The notes under the pieces: model-generated
Seen by the model: the letters and a program-made list of their open reading frames with translations, nothing else
What the model was told of the DNA's origin: nothing
Database searches by the model: none
Assembly: GCA_039881145.1 (NCBI GenBank)
Contig: JAYKKI010000052.1
Coordinates: 12,961,001-13,025,000, forward strand
Length of the DNA stretch: 64,000 bases
Direction: 5' to 3'
Source of the DNA: Druceiella hillmani
Taxonomy: Eukaryota > Arthropoda > Insecta > Lepidoptera > Hepialidae
Position numbers and translations under genes: made by a program
Shown: positions 38,441 through 53,124 of the stretch, piece after piece
How the letters are laid out: each line of letters begins with the position of its first letter
Numbering within the stretch: the first letter of the stretch is position 1

Positions 38441-38925
38441 TGTCGGGGATGAATAAGTATGTCGCAAAATATTTCATGTGATGGTCAAGAGTATCTAAGT
38501 TGGAGCTTTTATTAGATAAAGCTTCTTGGAAAGTTCAACCGTACCCGTGTCACAGATAAAGCTCTCGTATTATAAACTTGCTTACGCACATGTTTTATGA
38601 AAGTGTATTGCAATTTTATTGTTATATCATATTATGTTATTTAACTTGGCCATGGGAGGACATATTTTTACAGGAAATCGTGAGAAAATCGTCACAGGAT
38701 ATTAGTATAGTGGTTAAGGGAAAATGGATTATCGGTCGTAATAAGTACGAGCTTGAGTTCCATCAAAAATACGTTTTAAGTTTCCATACCTTAAAAGGAA
38801 AAATACGGAACATTTATAATATAACTAAGGAGCCTGTCTATCTATTTGTTTATTAGACCTTTGATATTGTATGCTATTGTGTATTTATGTCTGTTTATTA
38901 GACCTTTGACATTCAACAGAACGAA
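38390..38925 (+). repeat. Truncated A-like unit
   Basis: It carries the cgattggaatagaaagg block and the agcttttattagataaag / tacccgtgtcacagataaag block, then passes into D-type sequence at about 38920. Confidence 0.75.
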
Positions 38926-40530
38926 AGTGGGAAAGAGGCAGCGCTACGGTTACTTTTCGCGTTTTATTTCTATTTTACTCATATGGACCATAATACCCGC
39001 TGTCCAAGAATGAGGAGCATTTCATCTCCGCTTTCGTGACATTGTGCTTTTTCTCAATTAACTCCACATCCCAAATGTCCCTTAAGAAGCTTCTCTTCAA
39101 AAATACTTCTATAAAATGTTAGATTAAGCAAACGAAATAATCGAATTCTTTTTACATATAATTTTACATTTAGTGCTTCAATTAAAAAGCTGATTAATTA
39201 ATTATTTTAAAAGTTTTATGTAAAATAGTCATACAATTTTTTAACAATATTTTAAAACTTTTAACAAAAATTTAATTATCTTCGTTACAAATTTAGAGCT
39301 ATCTCTATTCTTTTTGCTTTGCACATACCCCTTTTCTTTTGCTAATAGTCAATTTATAAATAATTAAATGGAAATATAATGCATCCTTAAATGTATTTAA
39401 GTTATACCGAACCCTCGTAATGTGAAAGAATGTTTTTTTTACTTTATTACTGCAACAAGAATGAAAACCGTGAAAAATATGAGCTTTTAGCCGTTTTTAT
39501 TTATGAAGTTGCCAACATTTTCATAAGTATTTCCCACTATACATAATTATCTTCGTTTTAGCTAAATTAAAATATCATTATTTTAAAGTTAAACTTTATT
39601 GTTTCGTACTTCCAAATTAAGCGCTATTTTTCTTTCTGTATTTTACTTTTTGCGTCCCATTTATTATTACGGATCAAATGAAAACTTGCGTCATTTTTTA
39701 ATACAAACTTCATCATAGTACTTTAGAGATTAAAGAAGCATGCACTCACAAACGAACGCACGGCGAGTTGTAGTTTAATACGTAAGAAATTCGGATCATT
39801 AGATATTCTTCTTATATTTTCATTCTTAAATGCTGAATTAATAATAGTCCGATATCAGAACAATGACAATTTGCGTAAAATGCAAAAAAAGAACTCAAAA
39901 TAAATATTCTCAAAACCAACGAGAAACATGCATCAAAATGTGCATTTCTACATCGAATTACGATAAAAATTCAATAATTCTCAGTTGATCTGTCATATGT
40001 AATAAATGATATATCCGATACTAACAAATTAACATTTCGTTGCTATAATTAAATTCAGACGTCTTAATTTGAACGATGTCAATTTTATTATTATGATTTG
40101 GTAGTGCTCTACAGAGTAATAAAAAATTATTTCTTTCTCATACGAATTATTCTGTGCATCAAACTTCGTAGAAGATATCAAGTAAATATATGAAAATTCT
40201 CAACCGACTGAAAAAAGCACTGTCAAAATTGAAATTCCAACGGAAAGAATGAAAATTGTTTACGGAAACGCTTCAAATATACTTAGCTCGTTTCACTAAA
40301 TCACCCGTATGAATAATGAATACGTATTTTGCTATATCTGTATTCGTAACGGAAGCAAACCGTATGCGTTAACAATATCACAAAAGTCGCTAAATATATC
40401 AAACTTGAGGAAAATAAAAATAATATTATATGCATTCATTATGTCTACTTAAAGAAGTAAATTCACTCTTCAAGAATACAACTGAATAGTATTTAATGGA
40501 AATTAAAAAGATTTTCTAAATAACGTTCCG
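38925..40530 (+). repeat. D-type repeat, copy 3
   Basis: It begins gaaagtgggaaagaggcagc and matches 4062-4900. From about 39900 it continues with text like 9430-9950 (catgcatcaaaatgtgcatt). No gene is seen. Confidence 0.75.
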
Positions 40531-41823
40531 GATATAACTTGAATTCAGTCAATGGAATTTTTCTGGTGTTCCATACCTCAAAAGGAAAAACATAAGCGGA
40601 ACATTTAAAATATCACTACATGCCTATTCGCCTTTTAAACCCGTTTTCCTTTGAGACCGTTTTACGCAGAAACTTAAAATTATATATAGCACATTAACCC
40701 GCGCGTGTTTCAATTGCAATGCGAGAAAATGTTTGTACAGAAACATTAGAAATACAGAAAGCAATATTGAACTTTTTTATCATTTGGAAACAATTTTTTC
40801 TATTATTTTTATACGGTAGTTATATAAAGCTTAAAGCAAATATATGTTTCTCTATTTTTCCGCAATTTCTGAAGAAGAAATTATTAAATATTAGCAATAA
40901 TTATTATAATTATTAAATTTTAAATATTAGCTATAGATATGCATTCCTCTTAATGCATGGTTAAACAAATAAAGGACTTGATAGTTGTGTCAAAAGAAAG
41001 TTGAATGGCTTGGCCAAAATACAAAAAAAGTTTGAAAATGGGACACAAAATGAGCTAAAGAAACGCCATCAAGAAGCCTGCATCTAAATGTGTATATAAC
41101 AGTTCATTACTATGGATGGTTCCGAAAGTTTTAATTTGAACTTGGTAAATTTTATTATTGATTTAAATTGTGTTATACAGATTCGATAAAAAATGTATCT
41201 ATTATTCATAAACGTGATGAAATCGAGCAGAAAATATGGCATAAACTGTTATAACCGTTTTTAGTTTAAATGTTATTATGATCTGCCTCGTCTACACAAC
41301 ATTTCCGTTCCATATCCTAGTTTTATAAGAAATAGTTAAAAAGTTATGACGGTGTTTTATAAAAGTATACGTGCTGTCTTTCACGCATTGACGTGGGACA
41401 CATCAATGCACGAAAAATGGTTATTCACCGAGGTTGCCAGGTCGCTTGTTAACGTGTAATTAACTCTTTTTCTCCACAGCTGCTGTCATTTTAAATATTC
41501 ATGCTTTCATATGAAGCGGCTAATTTATATGTTTACTTCAAATTCGTTGTAAAGTCTAATTTTGGAAACTAGTGATTCTTATATCCAAATGTAACATTGG
41601 TTTCGTTAAATTAGGAATAATATAAAAAAGTGACTTATTTACTACTTTCAGGCTAAATGTGTAAAGGTCATTAATTTATATATTTAAAGCTTCTTTAGGA
41701 TCAGATACCGTTATTTCATGAAAACGTTTGAATTTAATCTGCATGAATAATACTTTCTGATGTGTTATAATGCTTGATATTATCAACGTCAAATAGAAAA
41801 CCATCACCCTAAGTTTGAAACCA

Positions 41824-42300
41824 TTAAGTAAGGTTTTCTAAGTTATGATCAAATGACTTAATGTCTTTTAATATTAACATGCTAGAATTATTCCATATAA
41901 AATATTGCACAAAATCCCTTATTCTTTGAAATATTTCTTCTTTGTTATTTGAAGATCTATTTATAATTTGAACTTTTATAAAACAAACTAAAAGGGAAAA
42001 GTGACACAAAAATTTAAAAGAAAATGATAAAGAACATAGTCTAACTACTATAGTAAAAAACATATTTTCTTTTATACCTTCAGGGAAAATAAACAAAACA
42101 TTTCTCTCACAAAGCGTCAATCTCAACTCATTAGTCTTATCTAGTGTCCATTTCTCGAAGCTGAGTTTCAAAGTAGGTCTAAAAGCGTTTTGTACAAGAA
42201 AAATTGCTTTCCTTTGAATTAAACGAGATTCTGAGATGTTTCTAATTCCATAAAAAGCCTTATTTGCGTGCATAATAATATTCACAAAAAAAAGCACCAT
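41824..42300 (-). pseudogene. Minus-strand open frame of 158 codons, coding-like, unrecognised
   Basis: The frame includes ANKAFYGIRNISESRLIQRK, then a stretch ending LSFEKWTLDKTNELRLTLCE and FPEGIKENMF. The sister copy at 54949-55245 keeps the first two-thirds open. The copy near 48590-48815 has a TAG at 48669-48671 in the same frame, and diverged relatives occur at 10790-11005, 37440-37660 and 700-960 (inverted). No signal peptide or known domain is seen. Some hydrophobic character is expected from AT-rich DNA alone. Either a decayed exon or chance. Confidence 0.3.
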
Positions 42301-43649
42301 ACGTCATCTCGCATCTAGAATTCATGGTAAAGCTGAGACTTCATAAATATATACTTGAAATATTTCTATTTATTTTTTTGCAAATGAAAATTAAAAATGT
42401 CACTACTTTTGAATCGCTTTAGATGCAAAATTTTATGTATTAAACTGAAAGCCCGAAAGTATGCAGCAAAATAACTCTAATATTTCTAATAATGTATAAA
42501 TTATTTCCAGAAATTATTGCCTATTTTTCAATACAAATTTAATTACCCTCCCCACATCTTTCAAAACAACTATACCCATTGTGTATATATAGAGGGTAAT
42601 TCTGGAATAAAAATTCGATTACATCACTTAAAATCATAATACTATTGAATATACCGTTACCAATGTTTACGCATTAAGTTTATTTTACATGATCAAATTT
42701 TTCCATTTCATAATAGAAAGATTTATATCGAGTTCATTAAAATTTCAATTGGAGGGTATAGTATAATTCAATGTACATTGCATAAAATAGTCCAGTCGAT
42801 AAGGAAAAAACATCAAAATTACTCGTAATAATAAAACTTAATGCCTGATGCAATTTCTAACCTGTTACGTAACTGCTATATCATAAAAAAGCTGCCAATA
42901 AATCTTATCTGCAAAAAGAGATTAGGTCGTAAATATTACTGTGGCATAAAACGTACTAAATTACACATTCAATTGAGATAGAAAGGAATGACACACTTTT
43001 GTCCGGGATGAATAAGTTATTAGGAAAATATTTCATGTTATGGTCAAGATTATCTAAGTTTGAGCTTTTATTAGATAAAGCTCCTTGAAAAGTTCGGCCG
43101 TATCCGTGTCATGGATAAAGCTCTCATATTATGAAGTTGCCTACGCACGTGTTTTTTTAAAGACCGCCTCCGTTTTGCTTTATCATTTTATTACATTTCA
43201 ATAGATTATGGGCGGAAACATTTTTACGGGAAATCGTGAGAATATTGATGTGGCGGTTAAAGAGAGTTGGGCTATCGGTCGTTATAAACAGAGGCATGAG
43301 TTCAATTAATATGATATTTTTAAATTACCGTACCTGAAAAGAAAAAAAAAATATTTAAAAGACATTCACATGGCAGAGACATGGCTTTTGTTCATGATTT
43401 GTCTGTTTGTTAGAGTTATTTTTGCAGAAACTTTTGACGTGGAACTTAACATACCGATAAAGCGTTTCATATGCTTTATCGCTGTATCAGTTGTATTCAA
43501 ATGTATTTAAATTTTTAATACTAAAAGTAAAAGTATTGAAAAGTGATTATCAAGTGTAATTTCAACTGAAAGAGTATTAAGAATAGATGTTTCTGTATAC
43601 AACATGTACAAAAATATGCAGATACTAACAATAACGTGTCTGTATTCAT

Positions 43650-43840
43650 ACAGGTGGTTCTGTGCATCAAACTGAATGGAAGATATCTGGGAACTATGTA
43701 TACGAACATTTTCAAGTATTTCTGAAACATCATTATCACATTTGTCATTTTAATAAAGAAATACATTTCTTAACAAAAAGCGCTATAAGTGTACTCATTT
43801 TGTTTTACAGAACAACCCGTGTGAATATTGGATGTGTTCT
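43650..43840. repeat. Fold-back block, unit 1 copy
   Basis: attcatacaggtggttctgt near 43650 pairs imperfectly with the reverse complement of acagaacaacccgtgtgaat near 43808. The arms are about 34 bp. Confidence 0.6.
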
Positions 43841-44169
43841 TTGTTACATACTGTGTACATAAAATATTCACGTTATGGATATTCACAATACGACAAAACT
43901 CGCTAAACCTATCATACGTGAGGAAAATGAAAAGAATGTTAATAAACATTTATTATTTCTGTTTAAAGAAATATTTTTTTCTATTAGGAACAAAGTAGTA
44001 TAGTGTTTTACACAAGTTAAAACGATTTCCTCAATAAAATTGGTTTGATATTGCGACCAGTCACGACTTTGTTCAATTCAATATGTTCAATACCTTTTTT
44101 AAAAACAAATAACAAACCCGTTCCATATAAACTTAACTGCGAAATTATTAGACTTTTTCTATAAATACT

Positions 44170-44425
44170 TGAGATAGTAGGAGCGATATAAAGCCTTCGC
44201 TCGGTTACAGCGCACAGCGTCTAATGCCATCGTCGGTCGTGAAACCGGGCTTGCATTTTGCTTAATTATTCTGTTTTCGCTTATGTGGAATTTTATGAAA
44301 AATGTAGTGAGTGAGTGGCAGCTTAAATATTTTCAAGTGAGGGAACTGTCGGCAACAGATTCGAGGTATTCAAACTTGCTGCATGAGGTGGAGTATGGTT
44401 ATATTTTTTGAAACGATCTTTGATG
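44170..44425 (+). pseudogene. TATA-like box and longest coding-like block
   Basis: gcgatataaagccttcgctc at about 44183 lies inside a frame open from about 44178 to a TGA near 44411. It reads KAFARLQRTASNAIVGRETG, then LAFCLIILFSLMWNFMKNVV, then RELSATDSRYSNLLHEVEYG. In other copies a TAA interrupts at TTTTGCTAA where this copy has TTTTGCTTA. There is a hydrophobic run in the middle. No family is recognised. Confidence 0.35.
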
Positions 44426-44874
44426 AAATACATATTGTTTTAATTGATAAATTTAAGTCAATACTTATTTCTTTTAATTCATGAACTGAACTGCATAAAA
44501 AAGTTGCCATCGTTAAATATTTATTTACCATTTAGCCTTATATATACCATGCACAATTATGGTGTTCAGAAAATTTTAAAATTCGATTAAATATTAAAAT
44601 TTAAAAAGAACTGGTCGAAACTCGCACAAAATAGGGTTCGATATTCTATGTCCCATAAAATTGTTTGTGCTAGCAAACTGTGATAATTTTATTTGGGAGT
44701 TAAAATTAAATGCTAACATCAAGGATATTTTCGAATTTGAAAGGATACAAACCGTATGTCATTTCAAAGCCTGATGTTTTCAAAATGAAACATAAGAAGT
44801 AGAATTTTAAATGGATTCTCAATGTAATTTTAAAGCCAATATTCAATTGTGTCATTCGGTTAATGACATAATTG

Positions 44875-44990
<116 letters not shown>

Positions 44991-45639
44991 AGGAAATAAT
45001 TCAAAATGGCTCGTAACAAACAAATTAAATTATTCAATTCCCAATCTATTAAAAAAACTATCAGTTATCATAAAAATTTCCACTAAACAACCCTTAATAA
45101 AAAGACTTAGGTTATAAACATTACAGTGGCATAAAACGTACTAAATTACGCATTAAATTGGAAGAGAAAGGAATGATACACTATAGTTCAGGACGAATGA
45201 GTTAATCGGAAAACATTTCATTTTAATGGTCGAGTATTTTAGTTGGAGCGTTTAATAAATAAGTTCTTTGGAAAGTTCGGGGGTATCCGTGTCGGAGATA
45301 AAACTCTAGCAATGTAGTTGCTTACGCCCAAGTTTTGTGAAAGTCCGCCTCATTTTTTTTGTTATATTATGTTATAAAATGATAACATTTAATTCGATCA
45401 TGGGTGGCATGTTCTTTACAGAAAATCGTGAGGAAATTGCCCGCAAGATATTGACTTGATAGTAAAGTGAAATTAGATTATCGGTCCTAAAAAATAGAGG
45501 CTTTAATTCAATCAATGGAATATTTCTAGAGTTTCATATTTCAAAAGGAAAATAATAAGCGGAACGTTTAAAATATCACTAAATGCCTGTTCGCCTTTTA
45601 AACCCGTTTTTCTTTGAGACCGTTTTACGTAGAAACTTT

Positions 45640-46177
45640 AAATTATTTATGACACATTAACCCGCGCGTGTTTCAATTGTCAATGCGAGAAAATATTTTT
45701 ACGGAAATATTAGTTCCATCCCTTGGATGGAAAAACGCGTAACAATAATGAGATCACAAACATGCATGTCTTCCCTATTTGTTTATTACACCCTTGATAT
45801 TGTATGACGTTCTAACTTAAATTGTCATAGCGATAAAGCATATCAACTATCATATATTTCAATTGTTAATACTGAAATAAGCAATGTTTCATGGGACATC
45901 CGATAGAAGCGGAGCTTCTTGCGTATCGCTTATAATATTCTATATTTAATTATTAATTTATATAATATAATGTCGATACAGTTATAAATAATAGACACTT
46001 TTACAAATAATTTTCGAATTATCTATAACACAATAAAATATTTACGAAAAATGAAATTACATAACCAGGTTTAATATATGAAATAACTGTTCATACGAAA
46101 GAATCATTTCTCTTGCCAATTAATTTGGACAACTACATTAACACACACACACACACATACACACACACACATACACA

Positions 46178-46239
<62 letters not shown>

Positions 46240-46750
46240 CACATTTATATATATTTTTTTGTTTTACTCATATGGACCACAATACGCACCGCCCCGCCGA
46301 TGAGGACCATTTCATAGCCGCGTTCGCGACGTTTGACTTTTTCTCAATTAACTCCCCATTCGAAACGTCCCTTACGAAGCTTCCCTTCAAAAATATTTCT
46401 ATAGAAATTTTAGATAAAGCTAATGAAATAATCGAATTCTCTTTACATACAATCTTACATATTTTTATTCAATTAAAAAAGCTGATTAAATCATTTTTTT
46501 TAATGTGTCATATGAAATATTCATAAAAACTTTTAATAATATGTTAAATATCTCCAAAAAATTTAGTTATGTCCGTTGCAAATTAAGAGCTATCTTTATT
46601 CTTTTTGCTTTGCATATATATATTTTTTTGCTAATAGTCAATTTGTAAATAGTTAAATGGAAATATAATGTATCCTTAAATTATTTATAGCACATTAAAA
46701 CGCGTGTGTTTCAATTGTCAATGTGAGAAAATATTTGTACAGAAATATTA
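45640..46750 (+). repeat. D-like block bounded by a 73-bp direct repeat
   Basis: The run aaattatttat...acacattaa...cgcg through gaaatatta occurs at 45640-45712 and again at 46678-46750. Between the copies lies D-type sequence with the CA/TA microsatellite. The same arrangement is at 51994-53124. Confidence 0.8.
46139..46253. repeat. Compound (CA)n/(TA)n microsatellite
   Basis: CA run to about 46219, then TA. It is the counterpart of 2539-2667 and 52495-52629. Confidence 0.95.
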
Positions 46751-48589
46751 GAAAGGCCGAACGAAATATTGGATTCTTTTTGTCATTTGAAAACAATTTT
46801 TTCCATTATTTTCGTACGGTAGTTCCAGAAATATGTTTAAAACAAATACATGTTTCTTTACGTTTCCGCAACTCCTGAAGTAGAAATTGTAAAAGAACAA
46901 CGTCACTAAAAGATTTCCTCATTATTATTCTAGAATTGTACCTAGAATAATTATTCTAAGTCGAGAATGAAGAATATGAACAATAAGAGCTTTTTCTCGT
47001 CTTAAGAATTGCCGGTTGAATTTTTTTATAAATACTACCATAATAGCCACCTCACTATAATAATATTTCTTCTACTTAAATTGAATATATTTTAATGATA
47101 CGGGATATTGTTCTGCTTCCCCAATTATTTAATATTGTCTTTCTGTGGTTTATTTCCGTTCAGTTTTCTTTACAATTGCTGTTAGGGATGAAATTAAAAC
47201 TTGTGTCATTTTTAACACAAATTTAGTCGTAAAATTAATGCATTATAGAAAGCATGCAAGCTCAACAACATACTAGCAAAATATCACGCACGAACGTACT
47301 GCAATTTATTGATTGAAATGCAATAACTTTTATTCATAACGAGCCTCTTATTCGCTGAATGCCGAAAATAATGTAGTGTAGACGGCTATAGATATGCATT
47401 CCTCTTAACGCATGGTTAAACAAATAAAGGACTTGATAGTTGCGTCAAAAGAAAGTTGACCGGCTTGCGCAAAATACAAAAAAAGTTGTAAAATGAGACA
47501 CAAAATGATCTAAAGAAACGCCATCAAGAAGCCTGCATCTAAATGTGTATTTCTCTATTGAACTTAAGCCAAAATTACCGAATTCTCAATTGAACTGTTC
47601 TCTGTAGTAAATAATTGATCCGACGCAATAACATAACAGTTCATTACTATGGATGGATCCGAAAGTTTTAATTTGAACTTGGTAAATTTTACTATTGATT
47701 TAGATTGTGTTATACAAATTCGACAAAAAATGTATCTATTAGTCATAAACGTGATCAAATCGAGCAGAAAATGTAACATAAACTGTTATAACCGTTTTTA
47801 GTTTAAATTTTATTATGATCTGCCTCGTCTACACAACATTTCCGTTACATATCGTAGTTTTATAAGAAATAGTTTAAAAGTTATGACGGTGTTTTTACGC
47901 ATTGATGTGGGATACGTCAATGTACGAAAAATAGTTAGTCATCGAGGTTGCCAGGTCGCTTGTTAACGTGTAATTAACTCTTTTTCTCCACAACTGCTGT
48001 CATTTTATATATTCATGGTTTCATATGAAGAAGCTAATTTATATGTTTACTACAAATTCGTTTTAGATTCTAATTTTGGAAACTAGTGATTCTTATATAT
48101 AAAGGTAATATTGGTTTCGTTAAATTAGGAATAATATAAAAAAGTGACTTATTTACTACTTTCAGGCTAAATGTGTAAAGGTCATTAATTTATATATTTA
48201 AAGCTTCTTTAGGATCAGATACCGTTATTTCATGAAAACGTTTGAATTTAATCTGCATGAATAATAGTTTCTGATGTGTTATAATCTTAATAATATTATC
48301 AACGTCAAATAGAAAACCATCACCCTAAGTTTGAAACCATCAAGTTAGGTTTTCTAAGTTATGATCAAATTACTTATTGTCTTTTAATATTAACATGCTA
48401 GAATTATTACATATAAAATATTGCACAAAATCCCTTATTCTTTGAAATATTTCTTCTTTTTTATTTGAAGATCTATTTATAATTTGAACTTTTCATAAAA
48501 CAAACTAAAAGGGGAAAGAGACACAAAAATTTAAAAGAAAATGATAAAAAACATAATTTAACTACTATAATAAAAACATGCTTTTTTTA

Positions 48590-48815
48590 TACCTTCAGGG
48601 AAAATAAGCAAAATATTTCTCTCACGAAGCGTCAATCTAAACTCATTAGTCTTTTCTAGTGCCCATTTCTAGAAGCTGAGTTTCAAAATAGGTCTAAAAG
48701 AGTTTTGTACAAGAAAAATTGCTTTCCTTTGAATTAAACGAGATTCTGAGATGTTTCTAATTCCATAAAAATCCTTATTTGCTGTCATAATAATATTCAC
48801 AAAAAATTAACACCA
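48590..48815 (-). pseudogene. Minus-strand coding-like block, unit 2 copy, with a stop
   Basis: It is the same frame as 41824-42300, but an in-frame TAG at 48669-48671 replaces the Glu codon of the sister copies. Confidence 0.3.
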
Positions 48816-51800
48816 TGCGCCATCTAGCTTCTACAATTGATGGTAAAGCTGAGACTTCATAAATATATAATTGAAATATTCCTATTTATTTTTTTGTAAA
48901 TGTAAATTAAAAATGTCATTACTTTTGAAGCGCTTCAGGTGCAAAATTTTATGTATTAAACTGAAAGCCCAAGAGTAAGTAGCAAAACTCTAGTATTTCT
49001 GACAATGTATAAATGATTTCCAGATTGCCTATTTTTCAATACAAATTTAATTACCCTCCCCACACCTTTCACAACAACAATACCCATTGTGTAATAAAGT
49101 TGTTTTGAAAGATGGGGTGAGGGAAATTCTGGAATAAAAATTCGATTACATCACTTAAAATCATAATACTATTGAATATACCGTTATCAATATTTACCCA
49201 TTAAGTTTATTTTACATGATCACATTTTTCCATTCTGTTATAGAAAGATTTGTACAGAGTTCATTAAAATTTCAATTGGACGGTATAGTATAATTCAATG
49301 TACATTATATAAAATTGTCCAGTTGATAAGGAAAAAAAATCAAAATTGCTCTTAATAATAAAACTTAATGCCTGATGCAATTTCCAACCTGTTACGTAAC
49401 TGCTATATATATAAAAAAGCTGCCAATAAATCTTATCTGTAAAAAGAGCTTAGGTTGTAAATATTACTGTGGCATAAAACGTACTAAATTACACATTCAA
49501 TTGAGATAGAAATTAATGATATACTTTTGTCCGGGATGAATAAGTTATTCGGAAAACATTTCATGTTATGGTCAAGCTTATCTAAGTTGGAGCTTTTATT
49601 AGATAAAGCTCCTTGAAAAGTTCGGCCGTATCCGTGTCAGGGATAAAGCTCTCATATTATGAAATTACCTACGTACGTGTTTTTTTAAAGACCGCCTCCA
49701 TTTTGTTTTATCATTTTATTACATTTCAATGGATTATGGGCGGAAACATTTTTACGGGAAATCTTGAGAATATTGATGTGGCGGTTAAAGAGAGTTGGGC
49801 TCTCGGTCCTTATAAACAGAGGCATGAGTTCAATTAATATGATATTTTTAAATTACCGTACCTGAAAAGAAAAAAAAAATATTTAAAAAACATTCACATG
49901 GCAGAGACATGTCTTTTGTTCATGATTTGTCTGTTTGTTAGAGTTATTTTTGCAGAAACTTTTGACATGGAAATTAACATAGCGATAAAGCGTTTCATAT
50001 GCTTTATCGCTGTATCAGTTGTATTCAAATGTATTTCAATTTTTAATACTGAAAGTAAAAGTATTGAAAAGTGATTATCAAGTGTACGATAATTCTAGAG
50101 ACGCATTTGAAAATTTTCATAAAAATATATCTTTCGTTTTCGGTTCGAAGACTGCTAAAGTCAATGTTATGGAACGTTACTAAAAATTTATCTTTAGTGT
50201 AATGAAAAACTAGACAAGTGACTCTTTGTCTCATTATTTCTTAGAAATACGCGGTATGTTTACGCCTGTAAAAGAAGTACCATACATTTCTTATATTATA
50301 TTAGCATAGGTAAGAATAATATTAACATTTGCAAACAGCATAATGGAACTACTATGTACCCTTATTCGTGCCTAAGGTGTGAAAAACCTGCCTAATGCGA
50401 GTTCTGCGGATGCATATCTGGTTTTTTCATTTTTCGTTAGTAATGTCAATAATAGAAGCAATTAATAATATGGGCTTCTAGTCGTCTGTACGTACGACGT
50501 TGCCGAACTTTTTGTAATTTCTGACCATTTTACAACAATCATCTTTGTATTGGCTAAATTTGAATTTATTTTATTTGCAAGCGAGTTTATTGTGCTTTCC
50601 AAATTAATAGTTATTTGTTTCTGTTCCCTTCAGCTTTATTTCTGCTCAGTTTTCGTCATATTTGCTGTCATAAACGAATTGAATATTTACGTAATTATGC
50701 AAAATAAAGAAGAAAATATATTATTTCGTTCACTGAGTCATTTGAAAGGAACTAATGCTTATAACAGTGGCTGTATCAAAACAATGTGCTCAGAAAAAGT
50801 ATCAAATGAATATCAACGAGAAATGTAATTTGGGCATCTCTGTATTAAATTGGGATGAAAATAAAAGAATTCTAATTTGACTTTTTACCTGCGATAAACA
50901 TTTATTTTATTCGACAATCACAGTTACCAGTTCATTATTTTAGTTGAATCCAGATGTCTTAATTTTCACTGAACTGCATAAAAAAGTTGCCATCATTAAA
51001 TATTTAATTACCATTTAGCCTTATATATATCATGCACAATTATAGTGTTCAGAAGATTTTAAAATTCGATTAAATATTAAACTTTAAAAAAGAACTTGTC
51101 GAAACTCGCACAAAATAGGGTTCGATAGTCTATGTCCCATAAAATTGTTTGTGCTAGCAAACTGTGATAATTTTATTTGGGAGTTAAAATCAAGGATATT
51201 TTCGAATTTTTCAAAGCCTTGTTAAAAGGACACAAATTGTATGTCATTTCAAAGCCTGATATTTTGGAAATGGATTCTCAATGTAATTTTAAAGCCACTA
51301 TTCAATTATGTCATTTCGTTAATGATATAATTGAATATATATACACATACAAGGAAATAATTTAAAATGGCTCGTAACAAACAAATTCAATTATTCAATT
51401 CCCAATCTATTAAAAAAAACTACAAGTTATCATAAAAACTTCCACTAATCAACCTTTAATAAAAAGACTTAGGTTATAAACATTACAGTGGCATAAAACG
51501 TAATAAATTACGCATTAAATTGGAAGAGAAAGGAATGATACACTATAGTTCAGGACGAATGAGTTAATCGGAAAACATTTCATTTTAATGGTCGAGTATT
51601 TTAGTTGGAGCGTTTAATAAATAAGTTCTTTGGAAAGTTCGGGGGTATCCGTGTCGGAGATAAAACTCTAGCAATGTAGTTGCTTACGCCCAAGTTTTGT
51701 GAAAGTCCGCCTCATTTTTTTTTGTTATATCATTTTATAACATTTAATTCGATCATGGGTGGCATGTTCTTTACAGAAAATCGTGACGAAATTGCGCGCA

Positions 51801-51993
51801 AGATATTGACTTGATAGTAAAGTGAAAATAGATTATCGGTCCTAAAAAATTGAGGCTGAATTCAATCAATGGAATATTTCTAGAGTTTCATATTTCAAAA
51901 GGAAAATAATAAGCAGAACGTTTAAAATATCACTAAATGCCTGTTCGCCTTTTAAACCCGTTTTTCTTTGAGACCGTTTTACGTAGAAACTTT

Positions 51994-52499
51994 AAATTAT
52001 TTATGACACATTAACCCGCGCGTGTTTCAATTGTCAATGCGAGAAAATATTTTTACGGAAATATTAGTTCCATCCCTTGGATGGAAAAACGCGTAACAAT
52101 AATGAGATCACAAACATGCATGTCTTCCCTATTTGTTTATTACACCCTTGATATTGTATGACGTTCTAACTTAAATTGTCATAGCGATAAAGCATATCAA
52201 CTATCATATATTTCAATTGTTAATACTGAAATAAGCAATGTTTCAAGGGACATCCGATAGAAGCGGAGCTTCTTGCGTATCGCTTATAATATTCAATACT
52301 TAATTATTAATTTATACAATATAATGTCGATACAGTTATAAATAATAGACATTTTTGCAAATAATTTTCGAATTATCTATAACACAATAAAATATTTACG
52401 AAAAATGAAATTACATAACCAGGTTTAATATATGAAATAATTGTTCATACGAATGAATCATTTCTCTTACCAATTAATTTGGACAACTACATTAACACA

Positions 52500-52589
<90 letters not shown>

Positions 52590-53124
52590 TATACACATAT
52601 ATATATATATATACACATTTATATATATTTTTTTGTTTTACTCGTATAGACCACAATACGCACCGCCTCGCCGATGAGGAGCATTTCATAGCCGCGTTCG
52701 CGACGTTTGCCTTTTTCTCAATTAACTCCCCATTCGAAACGTCCCTTACGAAGCTTCCCTTCAAAAATATTTCTATAAAAATTTTAGGTAAAGCAAATGA
52801 AATAATCGAATTCTCTTTACATACAATCTTACATATTTTGATTTAATTAAAAAAGCTGATTAAATCATTTTTTTTAATGTGTCATATGAAATATTCATTA
52901 AAACTTTTAATAATATGTTAAATATCTCCAAAAAATTTAGTTATGTCCGTTGCAAATTAAGAGCTATCTTTATTCTTTTTGCTTTGCATATATATCTTTT
53001 TTTGCTAATAGTCAATTTGTAAATAGTTAAATGGAAATATAATGTGACCTTAAATTATTTATAGCACATTAAAACGCGCGTATTTTAATTGTCAATGCGA
53101 GAAAATATTTGTACAGAAATATTA
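51994..53124 (+). repeat. D-like block bounded by a 73-bp direct repeat, unit 3
   Basis: Bounding copies are 51994-52066 and 53052-53124. Confidence 0.8.
52495..52629. repeat. Compound (CA)n/(TA)n microsatellite
   Basis: CA run then TA tracts. It is longer on the TA side than at 46219. Confidence 0.95.

Larger units (their letters stand above)
40532..44480 (+). repeat. Tandem A-B unit 1 of the 6.4-kb array (truncated at left)
   Basis: It joins mid-A at caatggaatttttctggtgt. Anchor gctatagatatgcattcctc is at 40931 and recurs at 47384 and 53770. Its B half jumps at about 43571, so it lacks the segment present at about 50080-50960 and 56530-57740. Confidence 0.85.

Noticed and set aside
46113..46526. 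137-codon frame including FIAAFATFDFFSINSP
   Set aside because: It starts in the CA microsatellite. The related text at 19440-19560, 39010-39090 and 52670-52750 does not keep the frame.
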